64,000 nt of DNA, taken from positions 1-64,000 of the forward strand of contig QHYH01000106.1 of the NCBI GenBank assembly GCA_003223215.1, in the 5' to 3' direction. A model generated the notes under the pieces. It searched no databases and was not told the origin of the DNA. It was given only the letters and a program-made list of their open reading frames with translations. This stretch comes from Acidobacteriota bacterium (lineage in GTDB: Bacteria; Acidobacteriota; Terriglobia; Acidiferrales; UBA7541). Below are positions 42,540 through 50,835 of this stretch, in pieces. The number at the start of each line of letters is the position of its first letter. The first letter of the stretch is position 1. The position numbers and the translations under genes are program-made.

Positions 42540-45152
42540 ATGAGGCCGTGGTTTTGGCGCCGGAAAGCACGCGAAGCAGAACTCGACGAGGAAGTGCGGG
42601 CCCATTTGGACATGGCCGCGCAGACAGCCATCGAGAGGGGTGCAGCTCAGAAAGAAGCGGAACGCGCGGCGCGGCGGGAGTTTGGAAATATGGGTTTGAT
42701 GAAAGAGGTGACGCGCGACGTTTGGGGATGGAGGTGGCTAGAAGATGTAGTTGAGGACGTGCTGTATGGGCTGCGCATGCTGCGCAAGAATCCGGGTTTT
42801 GCGGCCACCGCCATTTTGACTCTGGCGCTGGGCATAGGCGCAAACACGGCCATCTTCAGTGTGGTTGACGCTATTCTTCTGCGTCCCTTGCCTTACCGGG
42901 AGCCTGATCGGCTCGTGCGCATCTGGGAATCGTCCCCGAAGCGCGACGTTGTGCGGAACTCGGTGAACCCTCGCAATTTTCTGGACTGGCATGACCACGC
43001 GGACTCCTTTGAATCCATGGCTGCTATTGCCTCCCTGATGACTAACCTCAGCATCCATGGTCAGCCGATTGCCGTTCCGGGAATGCTGGTTACGCCGGAG
43101 TTCTTCTCCGTTCTGCGGGTTCAACCGCTTCTCGGCCGCACGTTCAATGCCGCCGACGGAATTCCGGGGCACGACCATGGTGTCATCCTCAGCTACGAAC
43201 TTTGGCAAAGTCAGTTCGGCGCGGATCCGGGGATCGTCGGCGAAAAGACAGACGTCAATGGCGGACCCGGCGACGTTATCGGCGTCATGCCTAAAGGGTT
43301 TTCCTTTCCTGGAATCAAGGCGGAGGTATGGACGCCGCTGGCGCTAACAGCGCCAGAATGGAGAGAAGGAGGGCGTTTTCTGACCGCGGTTGCGCGGCTC
43401 AAAGCCGGCATCACGCTCGAGCAAGCGCGCCAGGACATGCTCCGTGTCGCGAACTTCACGGCGCAGGCGCGTCCCGAGGGCAACAAGGATTGGAGCGCCA
43501 GCGTTTTCCCCATGCTTGAAGACACGACAGAAGGGGTTCGGCGTCCTCTTTGGGTGTTGCTCGCCGCCGTCGGCTTTCTTCTCCTGATCGCCTGCGCCAA
43601 CGTAGCAAACCTTCTTTTGATGCGCGGCGCCGGTCGCGTGCGTGAAATCGCCGTGCGTTCCGCGCTCGGCGCCGCACGCTCGCGCATCATTCAGCAATTG
43701 CTTGTTGAGAGCGTGCTCTTTTCGCTTGCCGGCATGATCCTAGGGTTGCCTTTGGCTCACGCAGGTCTAGGCAGCCTCCTCGCGCTCCTCCCCCAGGGCG
43801 CCCCGCTGCCTCGCAGCGAGCCCATCTCCATTGACGAACCCGTGCTGGTGCTCACTTTCTTAGCTTCTCTCTTCACCGCGATAGTTTTCGGTCTTGTTCC
43901 CGCAATGCGTCTTTCTCGCGTGGACCTCCAGAAGGCGCTGAAACAAGGCGGCCTCCGCGGCGGCGCGGGTGGACATCAGACTCTGCGTCGCTCTTTTGTC
44001 GTAGCCGAAGTCTCCCTCGCTCTCGTCCTCTCCGTCGGTGCAGGTCTAATGCTTCGCAGCTTCGCCCGACTCGTCTCGGTTGATCCTGGCTTTAGCCGCG
44101 AACACCTGCTCACGATGCACATTTGGACTTCCCCTGCGCGCTATCACGACGATCTCGCGCGGTCGCAGTATTTCGCCCGTATTCTCGCGGAAATTCGTCA
44201 CTCACCCGGAGTTCACGCAGCCGGCTCGACTCACATCCTGCCCCTGACAAACAGTACCTCCGGCTCCTGCTTCTGGCCAGCCGACCAGCCTGCCCCGACG
44301 CCCGCGGAGGCCCCTTCTGCCCAATTCCTCATCATCAGCGCCGGCTACTTTCAGGCCATGGGGATACCCATCCTGTCCGGCCGTGATTTTGAAGATCACG
44401 ACACTTTCCATTCTTCTCCCGCTGCCATCGTCAACCACGCCTTTGTTAGTCGTTTTTTCCCCGGACAAGACATTCTCGGAAAGCGGCTCCGTGTGTGCTG
44501 GACGATTGAAACGCCGGTAGAAATCGTTGGCATCGTCGCCGATGCCCGCCAGGCAGACTTGCGTGGGGCTCCTGAGCCCACCATCTTCTTGTCCAACTCT
44601 CAGGCCCCCATGTATTTCGCCACGCTGGTCGTCCGCGCCGTTGGCGACCCGCGTCAGATCGCGAACTCCGTCCAAGCCGCTGTTCACCGCGCGGATCCTG
44701 ACCAGGCAGTCTCCGATATAAGAACGATGGAGACAGTATTTTCCGATTCTGTAGCGAGTCCGCGTTTTCAGTCGATTTTATTGCTGGCGTTCGCGGGGCT
44801 CGCTCTCGCACTCTCCTTGACTGGTGTCTACGGAGTCGTTTCGTACTCCGTGAGCGAGCGGACTAACGAAATGGGGATCCGGGTTGCCCTAGGTGCTCTT
44901 TCCGCGGACGTTGTTCGCTTGGTTCTCCGGGAGGCGCTTGCCCTCGGGGCGATCGCTCTGGCTGTTGGCCTGGCCGGTTCTCTGGCGCTAACTCGCGTCC
45001 TCAAAACGCTGCTCTTCGAGATTACGCCGACAGACCCGATTACTCTCGCCGCGGCCTGTAGCGTGATTCTAGGAGTGTCGGTTCTAGCCGCCGTTTTGCC
45101 AGCACGCCGCGCTTCGCGGATCGATCCGATGGTGGCCCTGAGATACGAGTAA
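42540..45152 (+). CDS. ADOP-type MacB-like ABC permease 2
   Basis: Paralogue of the preceding gene, 870 residues. It begins MRPWFWRRKAREAELDEEVR, with RREFGNMGLMKEVTRDVWGW, LRMLRKNPGFAATAILTLAL and GIGANTAIFSVVDAILLRPL. The periplasmic MacB-like core (PDRLVRIWESSP to about residue 400) is followed by FtsX helices (LLLIACANVANLLLMRGAGR, REIAVRSALGAARSRIIQQL), a second periplasmic half and the C-terminal FtsX domain (NEMGIRVALGALSADVVRLV), ending [11 protein letters not shown] like permease 1. The periplasmic cores of the two differ clearly, so they probably handle different clients. GAGGTGACGGA precedes the ATG. Confidence 0.9.
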   Translation: MRPWFWRRKAREAELDEEVRAHLDMAAQTAIERGAAQKEAERAARREFGNMGLMKEVTRDVWGWRWLEDVVEDVLYGLRMLRKNPGFAATAILTLALGIGANTAIFSVVDAILLRPLPYREPDRLVRIWESSPKRDVVRNSVNPRNFLDWHDHADSFESMAAIASLMTNLSIHGQPIAVPGMLVTPEFFSVLRVQPLLGRTFNAADGIPGHDHGVILSYELWQSQFGADPGIVGEKTDVNGGPGDVIGVMPKGFSFPGIKAEVWTPLALTAPEWREGGRFLTAVARLKAGITLEQARQDMLRVANFTAQARPEGNKDWSASVFPMLEDTTEGVRRPLWVLLAAVGFLLLIACANVANLLLMRGAGRVREIAVRSALGAARSRIIQQLLVESVLFSLAGMILGLPLAHAGLGSLLALLPQGAPLPRSEPISIDEPVLVLTFLASLFTAIVFGLVPAMRLSRVDLQKALKQGGLRGGAGGHQTLRRSFVVAEVSLALVLSVGAGLMLRSFARLVSVDPGFSREHLLTMHIWTSPARYHDDLARSQYFARILAEIRHSPGVHAAGSTHILPLTNSTSGSCFWPADQPAPTPAEAPSAQFLIISAGYFQAMGIPILSGRDFEDHDTFHSSPAAIVNHAFVSRFFPGQDILGKRLRVCWTIETPVEIVGIVADARQADLRGAPEPTIFLSNSQAPMYFATLVVRAVGDPRQIANSVQAAVHRADPDQAVSDIRTMETVFSDSVASPRFQSILLLAFAGLALALSLTGVYGVVSYSVSERTNEMGIRVALGALSADVVRLVLREALALGAIALAVGLAGSLALTRVLKTLLFEITPTDPITLAAACSVILGVSVLAAVLPARRASRIDPMVALRYE

Positions 45153-45327
45153 CCCATGGCTCTCGGAGAGCCACAACGAAGGATGAAAATAGCCGCTCAC
45201 TGTTGAGCCAATCTTTTCAATGAGATACGCGGCTATTTTCATAGGAGATACGCGGCTATTTTCATAGGAGTGAGAAAAAACGCTAGAAAGCTGCAAGGGA
45301 AAAGACTGGTGTTGGTGAGGTGAATGA
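45138..45327 (+). repeat. Duplicated gene end and spacer, copy 2, with hairpin and tandem unit
   Basis: It carries the 53-bp block of copy 1, then ATGAAAATAGCCGC (45183-45196) and its exact inverse GCGGCTATTTTCAT (45229-45242), able to form a 14-bp stem. The unit GAGATACGCGGCTATTTTCA plus TAG is repeated in tandem with period 23 (45222-45267). In copy 1 the corresponding inverted arms are decayed except ATGAAAAT and ATTTTCAT. Confidence 0.8.
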
Positions 45328-45678
45328 ATGAAGCTCTGGGTTTGGCGGCGTGCTAACGCGCAATGCGGAACTTGACGAAGAAATGGGTACTCCTTTGGAT
45401 ATGGTCACGGAGGCGCATGTGGAGCGCGGTGCGAGCCGGAGAAACGCGGAGAGCACGGCGCGCGTTCGGAAACGTCGAACTGGCAAAGCAAAACGGCGCG
45501 CGATCAAGAGGCTGTCGGCAGACTGCTCGCCAAGGAACTATCTGGTGTAACCGCCACTGATCCCGTAACGTTTTCTGCGGTCTCCGTTCTGCTCACAGCC
45601 GTGGCCTTGTTCGCTTGCTACCTTCCCGCGCACCGGGCGATGCGCCCGGCTCCCCTGGCCGCGCTGCGGTATGAATAA
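45328..45678 (+). pseudogene. ADOP permease 3, internally deleted relic
   Basis: The N-terminal part reads, in two frames, MKLWVWRRA then NAELDEEMGTPLDMVTEAHV and ERGASRRNAESTA, which is the ADOP start. Then the sequence jumps to an ADOP C-terminus: TATDPVTFSAVSVLLTAVAL, FACYLPAHRAMRPAPLAALR, YE, stop at 45678. About 750 internal codons are gone, plus at least one frameshift. The spacing and upstream repeat match the intact genes, so the cluster originally had three permeases. Confidence 0.8.
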
Positions 45679-45801
45679 CACAAGGAAACAGGGGTAATTC
45701 AGATCCTCATTTGAACGCTTCCAGGCCCGCCAATTTGAGGCTATCTGATTGAGGCATAAGGTGCTACGGTCAACCTAACCGCAAGGGCAGATTCCTGTCT
45801 A

Positions 45802-46455
45802 ATGATTCGAATGCAGCCGAGCGATGAGAACACCCGGGCCATCGCGGAAAGCGACGCCGTCGCCGTGGAGCGCACGCTGGCGGGCGACCGGGATGCCTTT
45901 CGCGTTCTCGTCGAGCGCCACAGCCACAATGTTTTCCGGCTGGCTTATCGCATGACGGGGAACAGGCAGGATGCGGAAGAGGTGGTTCAGGAGGCGTTTT
46001 TGCGCGCGTACCAAAAGCTTGGACAGTTTGCCGCGCGAGCCAATTTTGGGACCTGGGTTTATCGCATTGCCGCGAATTATGCGATCGACCGCATGCGGCA
46101 GCGCAAAAAAGAAGACACGCGAAAACTCGAGCCTGCTGTCCATGAAGAAGGAACGGAAAACGATCCTGTGACGCTGGTGCACGACGCGGCACCGACCCCG
46201 GAACGCCTGGCTCACAACATCGAGCTCCGAGAGCACATGGAGATGGCCCTTGCCGCGCTCTCTCATTCCGAAAGGACCGCCTTTGTGATGCGGCATTGGG
46301 AAGGATGCGCCATCGAGGAGATTGCGCAAGTCCTGAAATCGAGCTCAGGCGCAGCGAAGAACACCGTTTTTCGCGCGGTGCAGAAATTGCGCCTGGCTTT
46401 GCAGCCCTTCGTGGGGAGAGGGACGCAAGCCAGAGCGATAGGAACGGAATCATGA
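45802..46455 (+). CDS. ECF-type RNA polymerase sigma factor
   Basis: Sigma factor of 217 residues of the extracytoplasmic-function class. Region 2 reads FRVLVERHSHNVFRLAYRMT, GNRQDAEEVVQEAFLRAYQK, with -10 recognition ANFGTWVYRIAANYAIDRMR; region 4 is MALAALSHSERTAFVMRHWE, GCAIEEIAQVLKSSSGAAKN, TVFRAVQKLRLAL. The end is a short basic tail. Its stop codon overlaps the start of the anti-sigma gene (ATGA at 46452-46455), so both are translationally coupled. A downstream anti-sigma and two HEAT proteins imply control of an envelope-related response. Confidence 0.92.
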   Translation: MIRMQPSDENTRAIAESDAVAVERTLAGDRDAFRVLVERHSHNVFRLAYRMTGNRQDAEEVVQEAFLRAYQKLGQFAARANFGTWVYRIAANYAIDRMRQRKKEDTRKLEPAVHEEGTENDPVTLVHDAAPTPERLAHNIELREHMEMALAALSHSERTAFVMRHWEGCAIEEIAQVLKSSSGAAKNTVFRAVQKLRLALQPFVGRGTQARAIGTES

Positions 46456-47246
46456 AACACATGACGGAAGAAGAGTTGATTGCCTACCGCGAAGGAGTGA
46501 CCGCCGAGCGGGCTGGAATGGCGCGGCACCTGTCGGTTTGCGAAGAGTGCCGCGCGGAATTGGAACGAATCGAAGCTGTACTCGCGGCACTCGATACGTT
46601 GCCCGTGCCATACCCGGGTGATGACTATGGACAACGCGTATGGCAGCAGATTGCCCCGCGCTTGCCGGAGAAACCTGCCGAGTGGTGGCAGTCTTGGTTC
46701 GAACCCAAGAGGCTGGGAGCATTGGCAGCCGTGGCCGCGATGCTGGTCATAGCTTTCCTTGCAGGTCGCATTAGCAGACACGATCGCCCAGGCAATGATG
46801 TTGTTGCCAATAAAGAGCAAATCCGCGAACGCGTCCTGGTTGTGGCTGTTGGCGAGCATCTCGGCCGCTCAGAGATGATGCTCGTCGAGCTTTCGAATGC
46901 CGCGCCTCGCGATCCCGCGCAAAAGCACGTGAACATCTCCACTGAGCAGCGCCGTGCCGAAGATCTGCTCGATGAAAACCGCCTGTACCGCCAAACCGCT
47001 CTGCAGGAAGGCGACGCCGCACTTGCCAGTGTCCTGGATGAGTTGGAGCGCGTGCTTCTGGATGTTGCACACAGTCCCGAAGAGGTCACGCCGGCGCAGC
47101 TCGACAAGATTCGCCAGAAGATTGAGGCACAGGGAATTCTGTTCAAAGTTCGCGTGGTTGGCAGGGAGCTCCAGGAACGGCAAAAGGCTACCACGCCTCC
47201 GACCGAGCACAACAGCTCTCGAGAGAGCGAAAGGAACAAAGCATGA
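46452..47246 (+). CDS. Membrane anti-sigma factor with zinc-finger (zf-HC2-like) domain
   Basis: Protein of 264 residues. The N-terminal anti-sigma domain has the zinc motif H-x3-C-x2-C (ARHLSVCEECRAEL), a transmembrane helix lies at about 98-117 (LAAVAAMLVIAFLAGRIS), and a periplasmic helical part follows (LSNAAPRDPAQKHVNISTEQ, RRAEDLLDENRLYRQTALQE, LDELERVLLDVAHSPEEVTP). It should hold the ECF sigma at the membrane and release it on an envelope signal. ATG 46452 overlaps the sigma stop, and its own stop overlaps the next gene by 4 bp. Confidence 0.88.
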   Translation: MKHMTEEELIAYREGVTAERAGMARHLSVCEECRAELERIEAVLAALDTLPVPYPGDDYGQRVWQQIAPRLPEKPAEWWQSWFEPKRLGALAAVAAMLVIAFLAGRISRHDRPGNDVVANKEQIRERVLVVAVGEHLGRSEMMLVELSNAAPRDPAQKHVNISTEQRRAEDLLDENRLYRQTALQEGDAALASVLDELERVLLDVAHSPEEVTPAQLDKIRQKIEAQGILFKVRVVGRELQERQKATTPPTEHNSSRESERNKA

Positions 47247-48616
47247 CCCTTCGGAACGCAGTGTGCAGAACGAGCACCGTGTGGATTGCAGTGGCGGCGT
47301 TATTGCTGTCACCGGCACGCACGTGGGCGGCACGGCTCGCCACAGCCAGTTTATCCGCCGACAATTTCCTCCAAGACAGCCAGGATGCTCAGGACAAAGA
47401 ACAGGAGCGGCGCGATCGCGAGCAAGAGGCTCGCGACAGGGAGCAGGAAAAACGCGATCGGGAACAGGAAGCCCACGACCGCGCGCAGGAAAAGGCCGAT
47501 CGGCTGGAAGAGCTCTACGAGGACGGCCGAGAGGCACTCGATGAAGACCGCTACGACAAAGCGGAGGCGAAATTCGATCAACTCGCCCAGCTGAAGGGCC
47601 CGCAGACCGACGCGGCGCTCTACTGGAAGGCCTATGCGGCCAACAAACTCGGAAAGCGCGATGCAGCCTTGGCCACACTGGCGGACATGAAGAAACGGTT
47701 TGCACAAAGCCGCTGGCTGAAGGACGCAAACGTCCTGGAACTGGAAGTCAAACAATCGACCGGGCAACAGGTCAAGCCCGCAGACCAGAGCAACGAAGAA
47801 CTGAAGATGCTCGCGATTCAGGGACTCATGAACAGCGACCCGGAGCGCGCCATGCCCCTGCTCGAGAAGGTGATTAATGGCACAGGCACGCCTCGCGAAA
47901 AGTCGCGCGCGCTGTTCGTCTTGGCGCAAAGCGGCTCGGCGCAGGGCCGGGAGATCATTGGAAGAATCGCCAAGGGCCAAAGCAATCCGGAACTACAGCG
48001 TGAGGCGATCAAATACCTCGGTCTTTTCGGCGGAGCGCAGTCCCGGCAAATCATGGCGGAAGTATATGCCACGAATCCCGACCCTTCCGTGAAGCGCGCC
48101 ATCTTGCGCGCTTACATGCTGGGAGGCGATCGCGAACACCTGTTTGCCGCTGCCAAAAGCGAAAAGGACGAATCGCTCCGCCGCGAAGCCATTCGCCAGC
48201 TTGGCCTGGTTCACGGAGTCGACGAACTCGAGCAGCTCTATCAGACAGAAACTTCAACGGACGTTCGCCGCGAGATTTTGCAGGCGTTCTTTCTTGCGGG
48301 CGAATCTGAAAAACTCGTCCAGGCAGCGCAATCGGAAAAGGATCCCGAGCTGCGGCGGGCGGCCATTCGGAACCTGGGCCTTATCCATTCCGATGGATCG
48401 TCCAAGGCGCTTCAGACCATTTACAGCCGCGAGACCGACCGCAGTTTGAAGGAAGAGGTGCTGAACGCCTTTTTCCTGCAAGGGAACGCCGTGGCCCTTG
48501 TGGCCATTGCCCGCGGCGAAAAGGACCCGGAGCTCAAGAAAGCCGCGGTCTCCAAGCTTTCGTTGATGCATTCCAAGGAAGCAACCGATTACTTGATGGA
48601 ACTTTTGCAAAAATGA
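47243..48616 (+). CDS. Exported HEAT-repeat protein with charged coiled coil
   Basis: Protein of 457 residues. A signal peptide ends near TWAA (residue 30). Residues 48-90 are a highly charged DREQE-type heptad repeat (for example KEQERRDREQEARDREQEKR). A TPR-like unit (AEAKFDQLAQLKGPQTDAAL, YWKAYAANKLGKRDAALATL) follows, then 7-8 HEAT-like repeats: PELQREAIKYLGLFGG, ESLRREAIRQLGLVHG, TDVRREILQAFFLAGE, PELRRAAIRNLGLIHS and PELKKAAVSKLSLMHS. It is a periplasmic scaffold with unknown ligand. It is coupled to the anti-sigma gene by ATGA and to the next HEAT gene in the same manner, so it is likely part of the sensing device. Confidence 0.85.
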   Translation: MTLRNAVCRTSTVWIAVAALLLSPARTWAARLATASLSADNFLQDSQDAQDKEQERRDREQEARDREQEKRDREQEAHDRAQEKADRLEELYEDGREALDEDRYDKAEAKFDQLAQLKGPQTDAALYWKAYAANKLGKRDAALATLADMKKRFAQSRWLKDANVLELEVKQSTGQQVKPADQSNEELKMLAIQGLMNSDPERAMPLLEKVINGTGTPREKSRALFVLAQSGSAQGREIIGRIAKGQSNPELQREAIKYLGLFGGAQSRQIMAEVYATNPDPSVKRAILRAYMLGGDREHLFAAAKSEKDESLRREAIRQLGLVHGVDELEQLYQTETSTDVRREILQAFFLAGESEKLVQAAQSEKDPELRRAAIRNLGLIHSDGSSKALQTIYSRETDRSLKEEVLNAFFLQGNAVALVAIARGEKDPELKKAAVSKLSLMHSKEATDYLMELLQK

Positions 48617-48624
48617 GGTGGCCG

Positions 48625-49803
48625 ATGCACGTGAACGACATTCTGACAATGGGGCGCCGAATTCTTGGCCTGGCGATGATTCTCATGGGCATCTTTGGCA
48701 CAGTGGCACAGCTCGCTAAGGGCTACACGCTTCGGACGGATTTTGTCGAGAGCTTGGCCTATGCGGCAGCTCCGCAAGCAGGAACCGAGATGCCGCGAAT
48801 CGAGAGCGCTCGCGCCGAAACAAGGGCCGTCTCGGGAACCCTGGAATCCACTTTCCACAGCATCCTCGCGCAGGCGGAAAAGCCGCAATGGGTTGGCTAC
48901 AGCGTCGATGAAATTCCCGGCGAGAGAAATGTGTGCTGTGGCAATTGGAATGACGGAGAAGGCTGTGGAACTTGCCGCCTGGAAAAGGGCCATGACGCAA
49001 CTGGTGGCGCTGGGCACGCCGACTCGAGCATCAAGCTGGAAGGCGCGCGACGGCTCGTTGTGCTCCTTCGATTGGAAGCCAAGCTAGTCGCACGCATTCG
49101 CGTCGCATCGGAAGATTGCACGCTGGATGCAGGGGGGCTCCCGTTTCTTTGGCTGAGCGGTGTGAAGCCTGAGGAAAGTGTCGCGCTGCTCTCCACCTAT
49201 GTGCAAGGAGCGGAATTCGACCGGCACGAGCATCATCACATCGCTAGCGGGGCGCTGACGGCGATTGCCTTGCATGCCGACGCCTCCGCCGACCGGGCGA
49301 TGGAATCCTTCGTTTTGCCGGAACAGCGCGAAGAGTTGCGCAAGCAAGCCGCGTTCTGGCTCGGCGCGGCGCGCGGGAAAGAGGGTTTGAACACGCTTGA
49401 GCGCATGGCGAAGAACGATCCCAGCTCCGACGTTCGCGCCCACGTAACGTTTGCTTTGTCGGTCAGCCACGAGCCCGGTGCCATCCAGGAGATGATTCGC
49501 ATGGCGCACGACGACAGCAGCTCCCGGGTGCGCGGGCAGGCCCTTTTCTGGCTGGCGCAAAAAGCCGGAAAGAAGGCGGTAAGCACGATCACCGGGGCGA
49601 TTGAAAACGATCCCGACACGGAGGTAAAGAAGAAAGCGGTCTTCGCGCTGAGCCAGTTGCCGAAAGACGAAGGCGTTCCCAAGCTGATTGAAGTCGCACA
49701 AACCAACCGAAATCCCGAAGTGCGCAAGCAGGCCATGTTCTGGCTCGGCCAATCCAACGATCCCCGCGCTCTCCAATTCTTCGAACAGATACTTCTGAAG
49801 TGA
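48625..49803 (+). CDS. Second HEAT-repeat protein of the sigma operon
   Basis: Protein of about 392 residues from ATG 48625 (GAGGTGG 5 nt upstream); ATG 48613, overlapping the previous stop, is also in frame. A signal or anchor helix (LGLAMILMGIFGTVAQLA) is followed by a Cys cluster (NVCCGNWNDGEGCGTCRLEK) that may bind metal or form disulfides. A middle part (RLVVLLRLEAKLVARIRVAS, LDAGGLPFLWLSGVKPEESV) follows, then HEAT repeats from residue ~240: REELRKQAAFWLGAARG, SDVRAHVTFALSVSHE, SRVRGQALFWLAQKAG, TEVKKKAVFALSQLPK and PEVRKQAMFWLGQSND. It completes the coupled operon. Confidence 0.83.
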   Translation: MHVNDILTMGRRILGLAMILMGIFGTVAQLAKGYTLRTDFVESLAYAAAPQAGTEMPRIESARAETRAVSGTLESTFHSILAQAEKPQWVGYSVDEIPGERNVCCGNWNDGEGCGTCRLEKGHDATGGAGHADSSIKLEGARRLVVLLRLEAKLVARIRVASEDCTLDAGGLPFLWLSGVKPEESVALLSTYVQGAEFDRHEHHHIASGALTAIALHADASADRAMESFVLPEQREELRKQAAFWLGAARGKEGLNTLERMAKNDPSSDVRAHVTFALSVSHEPGAIQEMIRMAHDDSSSRVRGQALFWLAQKAGKKAVSTITGAIENDPDTEVKKKAVFALSQLPKDEGVPKLIEVAQTNRNPEVRKQAMFWLGQSNDPRALQFFEQILLK

Positions 49804-49818
49804 GGTAGCTCCTCGTAA

Positions 49819-49977
49819 AAACCCGTCGATTTTAAAGTTGAGAATATTGTATGCCGAGTCCTGTCTCTCGACGGACTTTACCGAGCCAAATCCGCAGCCG
49901 GACGCGACAAAGATGTAAAAGCGTTGAAAGAAATCAGGGGCCTCAAGGAGTTGAAGCAACGTCTCGGAGAGGAATGA
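49819..49977 (+). pseudogene. C-terminal fragment of a small nucleotidyltransferase-like protein
   Basis: A frame without start codon reads VDFKVENIVCRVLSLDGLYR, AKSAAGRDKDVKALKEIRGL, KELKQRLGEE and stop. The LDxLxRAKxAAGRxKDxxALxEL pattern is the usual ending of stand-alone nucleotidyltransferase-fold (MNT-like toxin or hypothetical) proteins. The catalytic N-terminal part is missing because the HEAT gene precedes directly. It is a decayed fragment left between two operons. Confidence 0.5.
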
Positions 49978-49995
49978 CCGCCGCGGTATTTCAGG

Positions 49996-50835
49996 CTAGC
50001 GAAGAAGATCCTCCAGCTGGACCCGTGCATCCGTCTTGGCATCGCGATATTTCACGATGACAGCAGCCTGTAGCGACAGGCCCCATTTCGCACCCACAGG
50101 ATGCGACACCGCGCGCGAACCTGGAACAACGATGGCTTCTTCGGGAATGGCGAGCGGCTCGGTGTCCGTCGCCGAGTAAACCGCTTCACGGACCAGGTCG
50201 TAGACCGGAATCGAACGATTGAGAATCGTACCTGTGCCAAGCACGGCCCGGCGCCGTACCACGGTTCCTTCGTATACCCCGCAATTCCCGCCAACCAGCA
50301 CCTCATCTTCGACAATCACGGGCAGCGCTCCGGCGGGCTCCAGGACACCGCCAATTTGCGCCCCCGCCGAAATGTGGCAGCTCTTCCCCACCTGCGCGCA
50401 ACTGCCAACGAGCGCGTGCGAATCAATCATCGTGCCTTCGCCCACATACGCCCCCACGTTCACGAACATCGGCGGCATGCAAATCACGCCGCGGCCAATG
50501 TAGGTTCCGTCGCGAATGCTCGAGCCCCCAGGAACGATGCGCACTTCATCGGAAGCCGTGAAAGTCCGAACAGGATAAGTGGATTTGTCGAAGAACGGCT
50601 GTTTGGCGGCGTCAATGGACATGTCCGCGATGGCACCCATGCGAAAGCCAAGAAGGATTCCCTTCTTCACCCAGGCGTTGACGCGCCAACCGGCTTTCGC
50701 CGAGGCGTCGGGCTCCGCCGCGCGAATTTCGCCGCGGTTCAGTGCCGCCTTGAAATCACGGAACAGCCGGTGATGTTCCTCTTCGTAGTGCTGCGGCGCC
50801 TCGTCGAAAAGTCTTTCAATGAGCGATGGCTGCAT
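49996..50835 (-). CDS. dapD: Tetrahydrodipicolinate N-succinyltransferase
   Basis: Enzyme of 279 residues that succinylates tetrahydrodipicolinate, committing the lysine/meso-diaminopimelate route to the succinylase branch. After a helical N-terminal domain (EEHHRLFRDFKAALNRGEIR) it forms a left-handed beta helix with hexapeptide repeats: RDGTYIGRGVICMPPMFVNV, GAYVGEGTMIDSHALVGSCA, QVGKSCHISAGAQIGGVLEP and VEDEVLVGGNCGVYEGTVV. The ending VGAKWGLSLQAAVIVKYRDA is typical. It is last in the dapE-dapB-dapA-dapD order and its start overlaps the dapA end by 20 bp. Confidence 0.93.
   Translation of the reverse strand: MQPSLIERLFDEAPQHYEEEHHRLFRDFKAALNRGEIRAAEPDASAKAGWRVNAWVKKGILLGFRMGAIADMSIDAAKQPFFDKSTYPVRTFTASDEVRIVPGGSSIRDGTYIGRGVICMPPMFVNVGAYVGEGTMIDSHALVGSCAQVGKSCHISAGAQIGGVLEPAGALPVIVEDEVLVGGNCGVYEGTVVRRRAVLGTGTILNRSIPVYDLVREAVYSATDTEPLAIPEEAIVVPGSRAVSHPVGAKWGLSLQAAVIVKYRDAKTDARVQLEDLLR

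Noticed and set aside
49871-49977. Toxin-antitoxin module next to the dap operon
   Set aside because: Only the C-terminal end of a nucleotidyltransferase-like frame is left and no partner gene accompanies it.
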